Shown here piece after piece: positions 1 through 7,321 of a stretch of DNA of 16,112 bases. How positions within the stretch are numbered: position 1 is the first letter of the stretch; each line of letters begins with the position of its first letter. The notes under the pieces were generated by a model, which searched no databases, had not been told where the DNA came from, and saw only the letters and a list, made by a program, of their open reading frames with translations. Made by a program: the position numbers and the translations under genes. Source of the stretch: Pseudomonadota bacterium (GTDB lineage Bacteria > Pseudomonadota > Alphaproteobacteria > Sphingomonadales > Sphingomonadaceae); assembly GCA_023387085.1 (NCBI GenBank), contig JAEWIL010000059.1, positions 1-16,112 of the forward strand, given 5' to 3'.

Positions 1-818
1 GGGTGGCCCAGATAGTCCGGCGCGAAGAAGATCAGCGCCGAGAAGACGAACAGGAACACCAGCACGCCGCCGCCGTCCTTCGCCGTGTAATACGGGTGGA
101 ACGGCACGGTATCCTGCTCGCCCTTCACTTCCACGCCCGTCGGGTTCGACGAACCCGGGATATGCAGCGCCCAGATGTGCAGGATGATGACACCCGCGAT
201 CACGAAGGGCAGCAGATAGTGCAGCGAGAAGAAGCGGTTGAGCGCGGCGTTGTCGGGCGCGAAACCGCCGAGCAGCCACACGCGGATCGGTTCGCCGACG
301 ACCGGAATCGCCGAGAAGAAGCCGGTGCTCACCTGCGCGCCCCAGAAGCTCATCTGGCCCCAGGGAAGGACGTAACCCATGAAGGCCGTTGCCATCATCA
401 GGAGGAAGATCACGACGCCGAGCAGCCACACCATTTCGCGCGGCGCCTTGTACGACCCGTAATAAAGGCCGCGGAAAATGTGCAGATAGACGACGATGAA
501 GAACATGCTCGCGCCGTTCATATGCGCATAGCGGATGAACCAGCCGGCGTTCACGTCGCGCATGATATGCTCGACCGAGTTGAACGCGACACCGGCATTG
601 GCGGCATAATGCATCGCCAGCACGATACCCGTGACGATCTGGATGACCAGCGCGGCACCGGCGAGGACGCCGAAGTTCCAGAAATAGTTGAGGTTGCGCG
701 GAACCGGATAGCCGGGACCGGTCGCATTATAGACGAGGCGCGGGATCGGCAGCTTCTCGTCCATCCACTTCATCAGCGGATGCTTGGGTTCATAGGGTTT
801 GGCCCAGGGAAAGCTCAT
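1..818 (-). CDS. petB: Cytochrome b of the bc1 complex, C-terminal part outside window
   Basis: This is the membrane-embedded, diheme subunit of ubiquinol:cytochrome c oxidoreductase (complex III). My translation of the minus strand from the ATG at 818-816 gives about 272 codons without a stop. It contains the helix-B motif RYAHMNGASMFF, followed by YLHIFRGLYYGSY. It also has the Qo-region stretch GYVLPWGQMSFWGA, then FSLHYLLPF and VIILHIWALH, which together supply the four heme-ligand histidines expected of the family. The reading runs off the left edge before the PEWY motif, so perhaps the last third is missing. The start is supported by a GAGGAG ribosome binding site whose first bases overlap the petA stop codon. 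The petA-petB spacing is 13 bp, so the two are co-transcribed and petC probably follows outside the window. I see nothing abnormal. Confidence 0.97.
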   Translation of the reverse strand, partial: MSFPWAKPYEPKHPLMKWMDEKLPIPRLVYNATGPGYPVPRNLNYFWNFGVLAGAALVIQIVTGIVLAMHYAANAGVAFNSVEHIMRDVNAGWFIRYAHMNGASMFFIVVYLHIFRGLYYGSYKAPREMVWLLGVVIFLLMMATAFMGYVLPWGQMSFWGAQVSTGFFSAIPVVGEPIRVWLLGGFAPDNAALNRFFSLHYLLPFVIAGVIILHIWALHIPGSSNPTGVEVKGEQDTVPFHPYYTAKDGGGVLVFLFVFSALIFFAPDYLGH

Positions 819-831
819 CTTATCTCGCTCC

Positions 832-1389
832 TCAGCCGATCGTCACGACGGTGTCGCTGTTGAATTCATAGGGCGGCACAACCAGATTCTTCGGCGCCGG
901 CCCCTTACGGATGCGCGCCGCGGTGTCGTAGTGCGAACCGTGGCACGGGCAGAAATAGCCGCCGTAGTCGCCGCGATTCTCGCCCTCGGCGGCGCCGAGC
1001 GGCACGCAACCGAGGTGGGTGCAGACGCCGAGGGTGATCAGCCAGTTTTCCTTGCCGGGCTTGGTACGCTGGTCGATCGTTTCCGGGTCGCGCAGATCGC
1101 CGAGCGGCACCTTCTTCGCCGCGGCGATTTCGGCGGGCATCAGGTTGCGGACGAACACAGGCTGCTTGCGCCAGCTCGTCTTGATCGCCTGTCCCGGCTG
1201 AATCGCCGAGATGTCGATTTCGGTCGTCGACTGCGCGAGCACGTCGGCCGACGGATTCATTTGATTGACCAGGGGAAGCACCACCGCGACCGCACCGACA
1301 CCGGCAAAACTCACTGCTGCGATATTGATGAAATCCCGGCGCCGCACGCCATCTTCGATGCCGGCGGAAGTATCGGTTTCACTGGTCAT
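832..1389 (-). CDS. petA: Ubiquinol-cytochrome c reductase Rieske iron-sulfur subunit
   Basis: This is the [2Fe-2S] subunit of the bc1 complex, which takes electrons from ubiquinol and passes them to cytochrome c1 on the periplasmic side. The 185-residue product begins with a short cytoplasmic tail, a twin-arginine signal (RRRDF, residues 16-20) and one hydrophobic anchor (about 22-42). The cluster motifs are CTHLGC (123-128) and CPCHGSH (147-153), giving two Cys and two His ligands plus the disulfide cysteines. The reading frame stays open far upstream, but the ATG at 1389 is preferred because it places the Tat anchor at the expected distance and has AAGGGCAG just upstream. The longer reading is arginine-rich and overlaps trmL on the other strand. 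It is first in the petA-petB operon. Confidence 0.97.
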   Translation of the reverse strand: MTSETDTSAGIEDGVRRRDFINIAAVSFAGVGAVAVVLPLVNQMNPSADVLAQSTTEIDISAIQPGQAIKTSWRKQPVFVRNLMPAEIAAAKKVPLGDLRDPETIDQRTKPGKENWLITLGVCTHLGCVPLGAAEGENRGDYGGYFCPCHGSHYDTAARIRKGPAPKNLVVPPYEFNSDTVVTIG

Positions 1390-1614
1390 TCGACTGCCCT
1401 TGCATGGGTGAACTGACATAGTTCCCGAGAAGGAGTGACCCGCCCTGCTAACGCGCACACGAAATGGCGCAGCCCGGCGGCCCCTCCGGGAATTGCGGGC
1501 CTGATAGCCGCACAGTCCGGGCTTGCCAACAGGCAATTTCCGCTTCTTGCAACGGACGATGACAGGCCGCCCAAGCCTCTCGATTCCCGGCGCCTTCGCC
1601 TTTATGGCGGCGGC
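1390..1614. other. Divergent intergenic region between petA and trmL
   Basis: This 225-bp stretch separates the bc1 genes from trmL-hemF and must hold the promoters for both directions. I could not pick a convincing -35/-10 pair for either. A small inverted repeat, TTGCC at 1523-1527 and GGCAA at 1532-1536 with a 4-nt loop, is followed by three T on the plus strand. It is too weak to call a terminator. No coding signal was seen beyond chance open frames. Confidence 0.6.
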
Positions 1615-2073
1615 ATGGAAATTGCCCTGTTCCAGCCCGACATCGCCGGCAACGTCGGCACGATCCTGCGCACCGCCGCCTGTTTCGGCGCGCCGGCGCA
1701 TATCATCGAACCCTGCGGTTTTCCGTTCGGTGATGCAGCGCTGAAGCGCGCCGGAATGGATTATGCGGTGCGCGCCAATGTGCGGCGGCATCCAGACTGG
1801 GCTGCTTTTCGGCAGTGGTCGCAGATCGGTGGACAGCGGATCGTTTTGCTGACGACCGCGGGGGCGACTCCCCTGCCCGCCTTCGATTTCGAGCCCGGCG
1901 ATGTCCTGCTCTTCGGATCGGAGAGTGCCGGCGTTCCGCACCATGTTCACGAGGCCGTTACCGCGCGGGTCGCGATTCCGATGCGGCCCGGCTTTCGATC
2001 CTTGAATGTGGCGGTCGCGGCTGGCATCGCGCTCGCTGAGGCGCTCCGTCAGACGAAAGGCTTTTCTGCATGA
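1615..2073 (+). CDS. trmL: tRNA (cytidine(34)-2'-O)-methyltransferase, TrmL/YibK-like SPOUT enzyme
   Basis: TrmL 2'-O-methylates the wobble nucleotide of tRNA-Leu isoacceptors using S-adenosylmethionine. The 152-residue product has the compact single-domain SPOUT layout: N-terminal IALFQPDIAGNVGTILRTAA, then the knot motifs LLFGSESAGVP (about 100-110) and IPMRPGFRSLNVAVA near the C terminus. Length and motif order match the small TrmL/YibK group (about 150-160 residues) rather than the larger TrmH or RlmB enzymes. The frame is open further upstream, but the ATG at 1615 begins exactly where the family begins. The only ribosome-binding candidate is a weak GGCGGCGG. The stop overlaps the hemF start by 4 bp (ATGA), implying translational coupling. 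Confidence 0.92.
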   Translation: MEIALFQPDIAGNVGTILRTAACFGAPAHIIEPCGFPFGDAALKRAGMDYAVRANVRRHPDWAAFRQWSQIGGQRIVLLTTAGATPLPAFDFEPGDVLLFGSESAGVPHHVHEAVTARVAIPMRPGFRSLNVAVAAGIALAEALRQTKGFSA

Positions 2074-2930
2074 TCTCGCTCGACCCCCAGCAACAGGCCG
2101 CGCGCACATGGTTCGAATCGCTGCGCGACCGGATCTGCGCCGAATTCGAGGCAATCGAACGCGAGTCCGGCAGCGACGCCCGCTTCGACTACACCCCCTG
2201 GGACCGCGAAGCCGACGGGATCGCTCCGGGCGAAGGCGGCGGCGGTGTCCGCGGCGTGATGACCGGCAAGGTCTTCGAAAAGGTCGGGGTCAATGTGTCG
2301 ACCGTCGGCGGCGAATTCTCGCCCGACTTCGCCCAGTCGATTCACGGTGCGGGCGAGGACCCGAGTTTCTTCGCCACCGGCATCAGCCTGGTCGCCCATA
2401 TGGCGAATCCGCACGTCCCCGCCGTCCATATGAACACGCGCTTCCTCGTCACGAGCAAACGCTGGTTCGGCGGCGGCGCCGATCTCAATCCGCCAATTCC
2501 CTATGAAGAGGACACCGACGCCTTTCACGCGCGCTTTCGCGCCGCGTGCGCACCCTATGGCCCCGACGTCTATGAACGTTACGCGAAATGGGCCGAGGAT
2601 TATTTTTACATCCCGCACCGCGGCGTGCATCGCGGCGTCGGCGGCATCTTCTACGATCATCTCGAATGCGGGGACGACGCCGAGTTCGATCGCAACCTTG
2701 CCTTCACCCAGGCTGTCGGCGACGCCTTCCTCGACATTTTCCCGCAAATTGTACGCCGGCGGATGGGCCTGCCGTTCACCGAGGCGGAACGCGAAAAGCA
2801 GCTGATCTGGCGCGGGCGCTATGCCGAATTCAACCTCGTCTATGATCGCGGCACGCTGTTCGGACTCAAGACCGGCGGCAATATCGATGCGATCCTGATG
2901 AGCCTGCCTCCACTCGCCAAGTGGAACTGA
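2070..2930 (+). CDS. hemF: Oxygen-dependent coproporphyrinogen III oxidase
   Basis: HemF converts coproporphyrinogen III to protoporphyrinogen IX in the cytoplasm by two oxidative decarboxylations that need O2. The 286-residue protein is full length for the family. Recognisable blocks are GEGGGGVRGVM (54-64), NPHVPAVHMNTRF (113-125), RWFGGGADLNPPIPYEED (131-148), RGVHRGVGGIFYDH (184-197), GRYAEFNLVYDRGTLFGL (249-266) and ILMSLPPLAKW near the C terminus. The start overlaps the trmL stop (ATGA). A strong hairpin terminator follows within 10 bp. Its position beside the bc1 genes fits joint supply of heme and respiratory components, although shared regulation is inference. An oxygen-dependent enzyme fits an aerobic organism. 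Confidence 0.98.
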   Translation: MISLDPQQQAARTWFESLRDRICAEFEAIERESGSDARFDYTPWDREADGIAPGEGGGGVRGVMTGKVFEKVGVNVSTVGGEFSPDFAQSIHGAGEDPSFFATGISLVAHMANPHVPAVHMNTRFLVTSKRWFGGGADLNPPIPYEEDTDAFHARFRAACAPYGPDVYERYAKWAEDYFYIPHRGVHRGVGGIFYDHLECGDDAEFDRNLAFTQAVGDAFLDIFPQIVRRRMGLPFTEAEREKQLIWRGRYAEFNLVYDRGTLFGLKTGGNIDAILMSLPPLAKWN

Positions 2931-2935
2931 TACGA

Positions 2936-2965
2936 AAAGGGCGCCCCGTTGCGGGGACGCCCTTT
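2936..2965 (+). terminator. Rho-independent terminator after hemF, probably bidirectional
   Basis: The left arm AAAGGGCGCCCCG (2936-2948) pairs with CGGGGACGCCCTTT (2952-2965). The stem has 13 pairs, one bulged A at 2957 and a 3-nt loop. The A-tract on one side and T-tract on the other let it work for hemF (+) and for the convergent membrane-protein genes (-). It starts 6 bp after the hemF stop and ends 26 bp beyond the membrane-protein stop. Confidence 0.88.
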
Positions 2966-2990
2966 CGATCATTGGATGGTCAAATTCGGT

Positions 2991-3842
2991 TCAGGCAAAA
3001 ATGTCGCTCTGGTTCGTCGATCCCAGCGCGCGGTAAATGCCCGCGGGAATAGCGACCTGCAAATAGGCCATGGGTACGCCCAGCAACAATCCGCCAATCG
3101 CGATTCCGACAAAGGACCCAGCGCTCGGTGTGCCACCGCCGGCGAACATCGAAACTCCGACGATTGCCCCCAGGATCATGGATATGACCATGGCGGCGAT
3201 GAACAGCAGAACAAAATAGCCAAGGAGTTTCCACTGCGAGGCGCCGGTCATTCGCCACGAATCGGCCATCCCCGACAGAATATTGTACGAACGCCGGTCG
3301 GCCATGATCGGACCGGTGCAGGACAGGCGCCCAGCAAGCCAGGCACAGAACAGGAAAAAAACCGGGATCATCAACAGCACGAACACGCCTGCGCCCGCCG
3401 CGGTTCGCGGATCGGGATTTCCACCGGCGAGGCTGGTGAATGCGCTGCCGAACAGCACGAACGCAATCAAGACCAATATCAGGACGACCGCGATCAACAG
3501 GAGCAGAGTCGGCAGCGCAGCGATCAGTCCATAGCCCAGCGCCGCGCCTACCGGCTCGCGGCCATGGGTCAGGCCGATCCGCCAGGAGGCGAAAAAGCTG
3601 CCCGTCTGCAGGATATAGTTCGCGAGGCCGAGCAGGATCATCGAACCACCCATCGCCATCACGCCGCCACCGGAGGCAAAGCTCATGGGATCGGTCAGGG
3701 CTGCCCCGCCGCCGAGCGCGAATTGCAGGATCAGCGGAATGATAATTCCAACACCGATCAACGCGATTGCGTGGTTCACTCCCTGCCCTGAAAAGAAGCT
3801 GGTCGCATAGGACCACGCCTGACTGATGCTAATCCTGTTCAT
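2991..3842 (-). CDS. Multi-pass membrane protein, second of two tandem paralogs
   Basis: This is an integral inner-membrane protein of 283 residues with about six hydrophobic segments. They include HAIALIGVGIIIPLIL, a long central LLLLIAVVLILVLIAFVLF and a C-terminal VGIAIGGLLLG. Its best landmark is the block RLSCTGPIMADRRSYN followed by SWRMTGASQWKLLGYF. This aligns with RLSTAAPVIADRALYN and SWALTRDNGWRIFLFF in the gene just upstream, and both proteins end in IYR-x-L...IFA. The pattern resembles the membrane domain associated with glycerophosphodiester phosphodiesterases, but no catalytic domain is present and I assign no function. The ATG at 3842 has GGGGAG 8 nt upstream; a start at 3863 is also open. 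It lies 47 bp after its paralog on the same strand, so the two are probably co-transcribed. Confidence 0.85.
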   Translation of the reverse strand: MNRISISQAWSYATSFFSGQGVNHAIALIGVGIIIPLILQFALGGGAALTDPMSFASGGGVMAMGGSMILLGLANYILQTGSFFASWRIGLTHGREPVGAALGYGLIAALPTLLLLIAVVLILVLIAFVLFGSAFTSLAGGNPDPRTAAGAGVFVLLMIPVFFLFCAWLAGRLSCTGPIMADRRSYNILSGMADSWRMTGASQWKLLGYFVLLFIAAMVISMILGAIVGVSMFAGGGTPSAGSFVGIAIGGLLLGVPMAYLQVAIPAGIYRALGSTNQSDIFA

Positions 3843-3889
3843 CCCCTGGACTCCCCGTTGCAAATTTCAGATGGCGCGACCCTCCGATC

Positions 3890-4705
3890 TCAGGCGAAGA
3901 TACCTTCGTTCCCGCGCGTCGACAGCTGTCGGTAGATCGCGGCGGTGATCGCCAGCGAGACCAGCCCGCTCACGGCCGCAACGCCCCCCTCGACCAGTCC
4001 CGACAGAATCCGGCCAATCCCTTCGCCGCTGCCGAAGATGGCATAGGAAATGGCGCCGAGAATCGCGGAGACGATCAGGATCACGACGAATATGAGGAAG
4101 AAGAAAAGGAAAATGCGCCAGCCGTTGTCGCGGGTGAGCGCCCAGCTTTGCCGCAGCGCGGCCACGGGGTTATAAAGCGCCCGGTCGGCGATGACCGGCG
4201 CAGCGGTCGAGAGGCGCGCCCACAGATAGGCGGTCACACCGGCAAACAACAAAAGCCCGACGAAGACGAGCAGGATTCCGACTCCACCCCCTGCGGCGAA
4301 ACCCGGCATGACAAGAACGAGCGCGATCAGCGCGATCGCGATCGCCATGATGATCTGAACCGCGATCATCGTCGGCGCCATCTTGAGCGCGAAGACGAGC
4401 GCGTCGCCGACGCTGGTTCCGGTGCGCGCCAGCCACAGCCGCAACACCCCCACACCGCCGACCGCACCCACGAGGCTGACGAGCAATTGATAGGGAATTA
4501 TTTGCCGCACGCCTTCGCGATACGCCGTCATCACCTGTTCGAGCGAAGCACCGCTGGCCGGCTCGATCGGTGCGGGACCGAACCAGCTGAGCGCCAGGGC
4601 GGGAAGAAAGAAGAACACCGCGGCGATCGTGCCCGTCAGCGCGCTGTGCGAGCGCAACAGGGTCATGCTATCGTCCCATGCCGCACCCATATCGAATTTT
4701 GTCAT
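3890..4705 (-). CDS. Multi-pass membrane protein, first of two tandem paralogs
   Basis: This 271-residue integral membrane protein has a short soluble N terminus and about six hydrophobic segments. These include IAAVFFFLPALALSWF (about 28-43), MIAVQIIMAIAIALIALVLV, a central ILLVFVGLLLFAGVTAYLW and the strongly hydrophobic IFLFFFLIFVVILIVSAILG. It shares the central block R-L-S...P-x-x-A-D-x-x-x-Y-N...S-W-x-x-T...W and the C-terminal IYRQLS...IFA with the following gene, showing an old tandem duplication. The frame stays open upstream on this strand across lipB, but that reading is Arg/Asp-rich shadow. The ATG at 4705 is chosen because the hydrophobic protein begins there, with ACGGGG a few bases upstream. 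Function is unknown. Assembly or transport at the membrane is only a guess. Confidence 0.85.
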   Translation of the reverse strand: MTKFDMGAAWDDSMTLLRSHSALTGTIAAVFFFLPALALSWFGPAPIEPASGASLEQVMTAYREGVRQIIPYQLLVSLVGAVGGVGVLRLWLARTGTSVGDALVFALKMAPTMIAVQIIMAIAIALIALVLVMPGFAAGGGVGILLVFVGLLLFAGVTAYLWARLSTAAPVIADRALYNPVAALRQSWALTRDNGWRIFLFFFLIFVVILIVSAILGAISYAIFGSGEGIGRILSGLVEGGVAAVSGLVSLAITAAIYRQLSTRGNEGIFA

Positions 4706-4834
4706 TGATACCCCGTTGTTTTCTTTTCCCGGATCCCGTTGAAACTGGCCATCTTCATCCCCAATGTCCAGCCTTGTTACGAAAGCCGCACCATAGTTGC
4801 ATCGGCGCGCGCGAACCGGCAGGACAGCCCCATA

Positions 4835-5488
4835 ATGAACGCCCTTCCCGCCCCCGAATGGACCGTATCGTCCGGTCTGACCGACTATGCGGCCGCGCTT
4901 GCCGATATGGAGGCGCGCGCCGCGGCTATCCATGCGGGCGCAGGCCGCGAGCTCATCTGGCTGCTCGAGCATCCGCCGCTCTACACCGCAGGAACGAGCG
5001 CCGACCCTGCCGAACTGCTCGACCCGCGCTTTCCGGTGTTCGAAGCCGGGCGCGGCGGGCGCTATACCTATCACGGCCCCGGCCAGCGCGTCGGCTATGT
5101 TCAGCTCGATCTGACAAAGCGCGGGCGCGACGTGCGTGCCTATGTCTCGGCGCTCGAGGGCTGGGTCATCGACGCGCTCGCGCTGCTGGGGGTGTCGGCA
5201 CGCCGCGCCGACGGCCGGATCGGCATCTGGACCGATGACGAACAGGGCCGCGAGGCCAAGATCGGCGCGATCGGGGTCCGCGTAAAGCGCTGGGTGACGC
5301 TCCACGGCTTTTCGCTCAACGTCGCTCCCGACCTTTCGCATTTCGGCGGCATCGTCCCGTGCGGAATCGCGGAATTTCCGGTCACCAGCCTCGCCGCGCT
5401 GGGAAGGGACGCATCCTTCGGCACCGTCGATCGTGCGCTTTCCGAGACCGCACCCGCCTTTCTCGACAAGCTTCGGGCAAGCGACTAG
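4835..5488 (+). CDS. lipB: Lipoyl(octanoyl) transferase
   Basis: LipB moves octanoate from octanoyl-ACP to the lipoyl domains of 2-oxoacid dehydrogenases and the glycine cleavage system. It is the first step of endogenous lipoate assembly before LipA. The 217-residue protein shows the family blocks LEHPPLYTAGTS (44-55), RGGRYTYHGPGQRVGY (73-88), KIGAIGVRVKRWVTLHGFSLN (142-162) and FGGIVPCGI (170-178). K142 and C176 are the expected catalytic Lys and Cys. The ATG at 4835 has AGGACAG upstream. An upstream in-frame ATG at 4739 would add 32 residues unlike the family start. A lipoprotein gene follows 10 bp later, its ribosome binding site touching the lipB stop. lipA is not in the window. Confidence 0.96.
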   Translation: MNALPAPEWTVSSGLTDYAAALADMEARAAAIHAGAGRELIWLLEHPPLYTAGTSADPAELLDPRFPVFEAGRGGRYTYHGPGQRVGYVQLDLTKRGRDVRAYVSALEGWVIDALALLGVSARRADGRIGIWTDDEQGREAKIGAIGVRVKRWVTLHGFSLNVAPDLSHFGGIVPCGIAEFPVTSLAALGRDASFGTVDRALSETAPAFLDKLRASD

Positions 5489-5498
5489 GAACAGCGGC

Positions 5499-5831
5499 AT
5501 GACGCGGATCATCCTCAGCTCGCTGCTCCTGCTTTCGCTCGCCGCGTGCGGCAACGAACCGTCGGGCAAGTCCACGACCAAGCTCGACGCGGTCGAGGTT
5601 CAGCCTGGCACCGTCAGCGATTCGATGATCATTCTCGATAATGTGGCGGGAGACGGAACCGCGATCGACAACAGCGTTCCCGACGATGGCGCCAAGAAGG
5701 ATGCGGCCAAGCCGGCTACCGACGCGGCAGCCGAAAGCGACGCCACCGCGCCGGCGGCCCCCGACGCTGTCGAGGCGCCCGCGGCGGCCAAGGCCGTCAC
5801 ACAGGACAGCGCCGCGAAAAAGAGCGAATAG
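5499..5831 (+). CDS. Small predicted lipoprotein with Ala/Asp/Lys-rich tail
   Basis: This product of 110 residues begins with a lipoprotein signal peptide. It has a positive start (MTR), the hydrophobic run IILSSLLLLSLAA and a lipobox LAAC with C17 as the acylation site. The residue after Cys is Gly, so inner or outer membrane cannot be decided from the +2 rule with confidence. The mature part holds one short ordered-looking stretch (KLDAVEVQPGTVSDSMIILDN). After that comes low-complexity Ala/Asp/Lys/Pro sequence, probably a disordered tail. AGGA next to the lipB stop serves as ribosome binding site, and the 10-bp spacing argues for an operon with lipB. I recognise no family. The 3' end is only 2 bp from the convergent queE stop. 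Confidence 0.8.
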   Translation: MTRIILSSLLLLSLAACGNEPSGKSTTKLDAVEVQPGTVSDSMIILDNVAGDGTAIDNSVPDDGAKKDAAKPATDAAAESDATAPAAPDAVEAPAAAKAVTQDSAAKKSE

Positions 5832-5833
5832 CC

Positions 5834-6466
5834 CTAGCGCAAACCCAGACTTTTGTGCGTCTGGAGCGACAGGCGCCAGCGCGGGTCGGCCATCACCAGA
5901 TCGATGCACGCCTGCACATTGGCGGCGCCGCGCGAATCGTCGAGCGGCTGGATCAAAAGATGCGCGAAGTCGAGATCCGCCAGCGCCGCCACGTCGCTGC
6001 CGGGCTGGGGCCAGACGAGTTTCAGCTCATCGCCGCTCCTTTGTACCAGTTCGCTGCCCGCTTTCGGGCTGACGCAGATCCAGTCGATGCTGCGCGGCAC
6101 GGGGTGCGTGCCGTTGGTTTCGATCGCGATGGTGAAACCCGCCGCGTGCAGCGCGTCGATCAGCGCCGCATCGACCTGAAGCATCGGTTCGCCGCCGGTG
6201 AGCACGACATAGCGATCGGCTTCACCCTCGCCCCAGCTCTCGGCGATAACGTGCGCGAGCGCAGCCGCGTCGGCATATTTGCCGCCGAGGGTGCCGTCGG
6301 TACCGACGAAATCGGTGTCGCAGAACCGGCAGATCGCCTTCGCGCGATCCTGCTCGCGGCCGGTCCAGAGATTGCAGCCGGCGAAGCGGCAGAAGACCGC
6401 GCGGCGCCCCGCCTGCGCGCCCTCGCCCTGCAGCGTCAGAAAAATCTCTTTGACGGCGTAGGCCAT
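5834..6466 (-). CDS. queE: 7-carboxy-7-deazaguanine synthase (radical SAM)
   Basis: QueE is a radical SAM enzyme that turns 6-carboxytetrahydropterin into 7-carboxy-7-deazaguanine, the ring-contraction step towards preQ0 and queuosine. The 210-residue protein opens with the typical KEIFLTLQGEGAQAGRRAVF. It has a CX14CX2C cluster motif (C31, C46, C49) in place of the usual CX3CX2C, a variation known in this family. The SAM-binding block is VVLTGGEPMLQ (87-97), followed by IAIETNGT (113-120) and CVSPKAGSEL. The ATG at 6466 lies 4 bp after the queC stop and matches the family start. A start at 6496 would add ten unlikely residues and overlap queC. Neither has a clear ribosome binding site. It is the next enzyme but one before QueC in the pathway's neighbourhood and is co-transcribed with queC. 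Confidence 0.95.
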   Translation of the reverse strand: MAYAVKEIFLTLQGEGAQAGRRAVFCRFAGCNLWTGREQDRAKAICRFCDTDFVGTDGTLGGKYADAAALAHVIAESWGEGEADRYVVLTGGEPMLQVDAALIDALHAAGFTIAIETNGTHPVPRSIDWICVSPKAGSELVQRSGDELKLVWPQPGSDVAALADLDFAHLLIQPLDDSRGAANVQACIDLVMADPRWRLSLQTHKSLGLR

Positions 6467-6470
6467 ATGA

Positions 6471-7154
6471 TCAGGCGTAGCGCGTCGGATCGGCAAGGCC
6501 CGCGTCGGCGAAGCCCTTGCTGCGCAGCCGGCAGCTATCGCAATAGCCGCAATGCAGGCCTTCGGGCGTCGGGTCGTAGCACGACCAGCTCATCCCCGCG
6601 TCCATGCCGAGCCGCGCGGCTTCGGCCGCGATGTCGGCCTTGGTCATATGCTGGAGCGGGGCGTGAATGCGGAAGTCGACACCCTTGTCGCCGTCGCGCG
6701 TCGCGAGCCGGGCAAGCTGTTCGAAGCCCGAAATGAATTCGGGGCGGCAATCGGGATAGCCCGAATAGTCCAGCGCGTTGACGCCGATCACGATGTCCTG
6801 CGCCTGCCGCGCCTCGGCCAGACCAAGCGTCAGCGACAGGAAAATGAGGTTGCGCGCGGGAACATAGGTGATCGTAACATCCTCCCCCACACCGACCTTC
6901 GGCACATCGATGGCGGCGGGCAGCGCCGACCCGCCGAAGCGGCGAAGATCGAGCGGCAGGACGATATGCTCGGCCGCACCGATATGATCCGCAATCCGCG
7001 CTGCCGACTCGAGCTCGACGCGATGGCGCTGGTTATAGTCGATTGTCAGCGCGACGATCCGCGCGCCAGCCTCGCGCGCGAGGCCGGCGCAGACCATCGA
7101 GTCGAGCCCGCCCGACAGGAGGACGATCACCGTTTTTCCGGAAACTTGCTGCAT
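6471..7154 (-). CDS. queC: 7-cyano-7-deazaguanine synthase
   Basis: QueC uses ATP and ammonia to convert 7-carboxy-7-deazaguanine, the QueE product, into preQ0. The 227-residue protein has the PP-loop ATPase motif SGGLDS (14-19) after a short beta strand (KTVIVLL) and TIDYNQRHRVELE (38-50). It also has TYVPARNLIFLSL (97-109) and GVNALDYSGYPDCRPEFI (124-141). A C-terminal four-cysteine zinc site is formed by C192, C202, C205 and C208. Length is normal (about 225-235). The frame is open to 7277, but the extra residues are not family-like and lie over an inverted repeat, so the ATG at 7154 is preferred. It is immediately upstream of queE. queD and queF are not in this window. Confidence 0.96.
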   Translation of the reverse strand: MQQVSGKTVIVLLSGGLDSMVCAGLAREAGARIVALTIDYNQRHRVELESAARIADHIGAAEHIVLPLDLRRFGGSALPAAIDVPKVGVGEDVTITYVPARNLIFLSLTLGLAEARQAQDIVIGVNALDYSGYPDCRPEFISGFEQLARLATRDGDKGVDFRIHAPLQHMTKADIAAEAARLGMDAGMSWSCYDPTPEGLHCGYCDSCRLRSKGFADAGLADPTRYA

Positions 7155-7185
7155 CGGCGCCAGATAGGCCCGCACCGCAGAGCGC

Positions 7186-7230
7186 GCAAGTGCGGCGCCG
7201 CACCAAAGAAATGGGCCGCGCGGCACTTGC
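7186..7230 (-). repeat. Inverted repeat in the queC upstream region
   Basis: GCAAGTGC (7186-7193) and GCACTTGC (7223-7230) are perfect 8-bp inverted copies separated by 29 GC-rich bases, ending 32 bp before the queC ATG. In the queC message this would fold into a stem in the leader. It may be a structured leader, an operator or chance. I do not recognise a known riboswitch. Confidence 0.35.
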
Positions 7231-7267
7231 TGCACGGCCCAGTTCGGCATGAAGCCGTTAGGGAGAA

Positions 7268-7293
7268 GGACACACAAGGTGCGTCGTGTGTCC
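7268..7293 (-). terminator. Hairpin after the secreted-protein gene, possible terminator
   Basis: GGACACAC (7268-7275) and GTGTGTCC (7286-7293) form a perfect 8-bp stem with a 10-nt loop. It lies 28-54 nt past the stop of the upstream minus-strand gene (7322) and about 115 bp before the queC ATG. On the minus strand the stem is followed by TTCTCCC, a poor T-tract. On the plus strand it is followed by CTTTT. It could be a weak terminator separating the two minus-strand genes, or a binding site in the queC promoter. Confidence 0.4.
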
Positions 7294-7321
7294 CTTTTAC
7301 CAGCGCGTGGTTAACAAGCGG

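Noticed and set aside
3..863. A 286-codon plus-strand open frame at the left edge
   Set aside because: It is the shadow of cytochrome b, whose minus-strand reading has all heme-ligand motifs.
1523..1539. Small hairpin followed by TTT in the petA-trmL interval, considered as a terminator
   Set aside because: The stem is only 5 bp, the T-tract is short and no gene ends upstream of it on that strand.
2109..2119. GGTTCGAATC, resembling a tRNA T-loop
   Set aside because: It lies within the hemF coding sequence and no acceptor stem or anticodon arm can be drawn around it.
1390..2154. N-terminal extension of the Rieske protein to 440 residues
   Set aside because: The extra part is low-complexity, overlaps trmL on the other strand and would bury the twin-arginine anchor in mid-protein.
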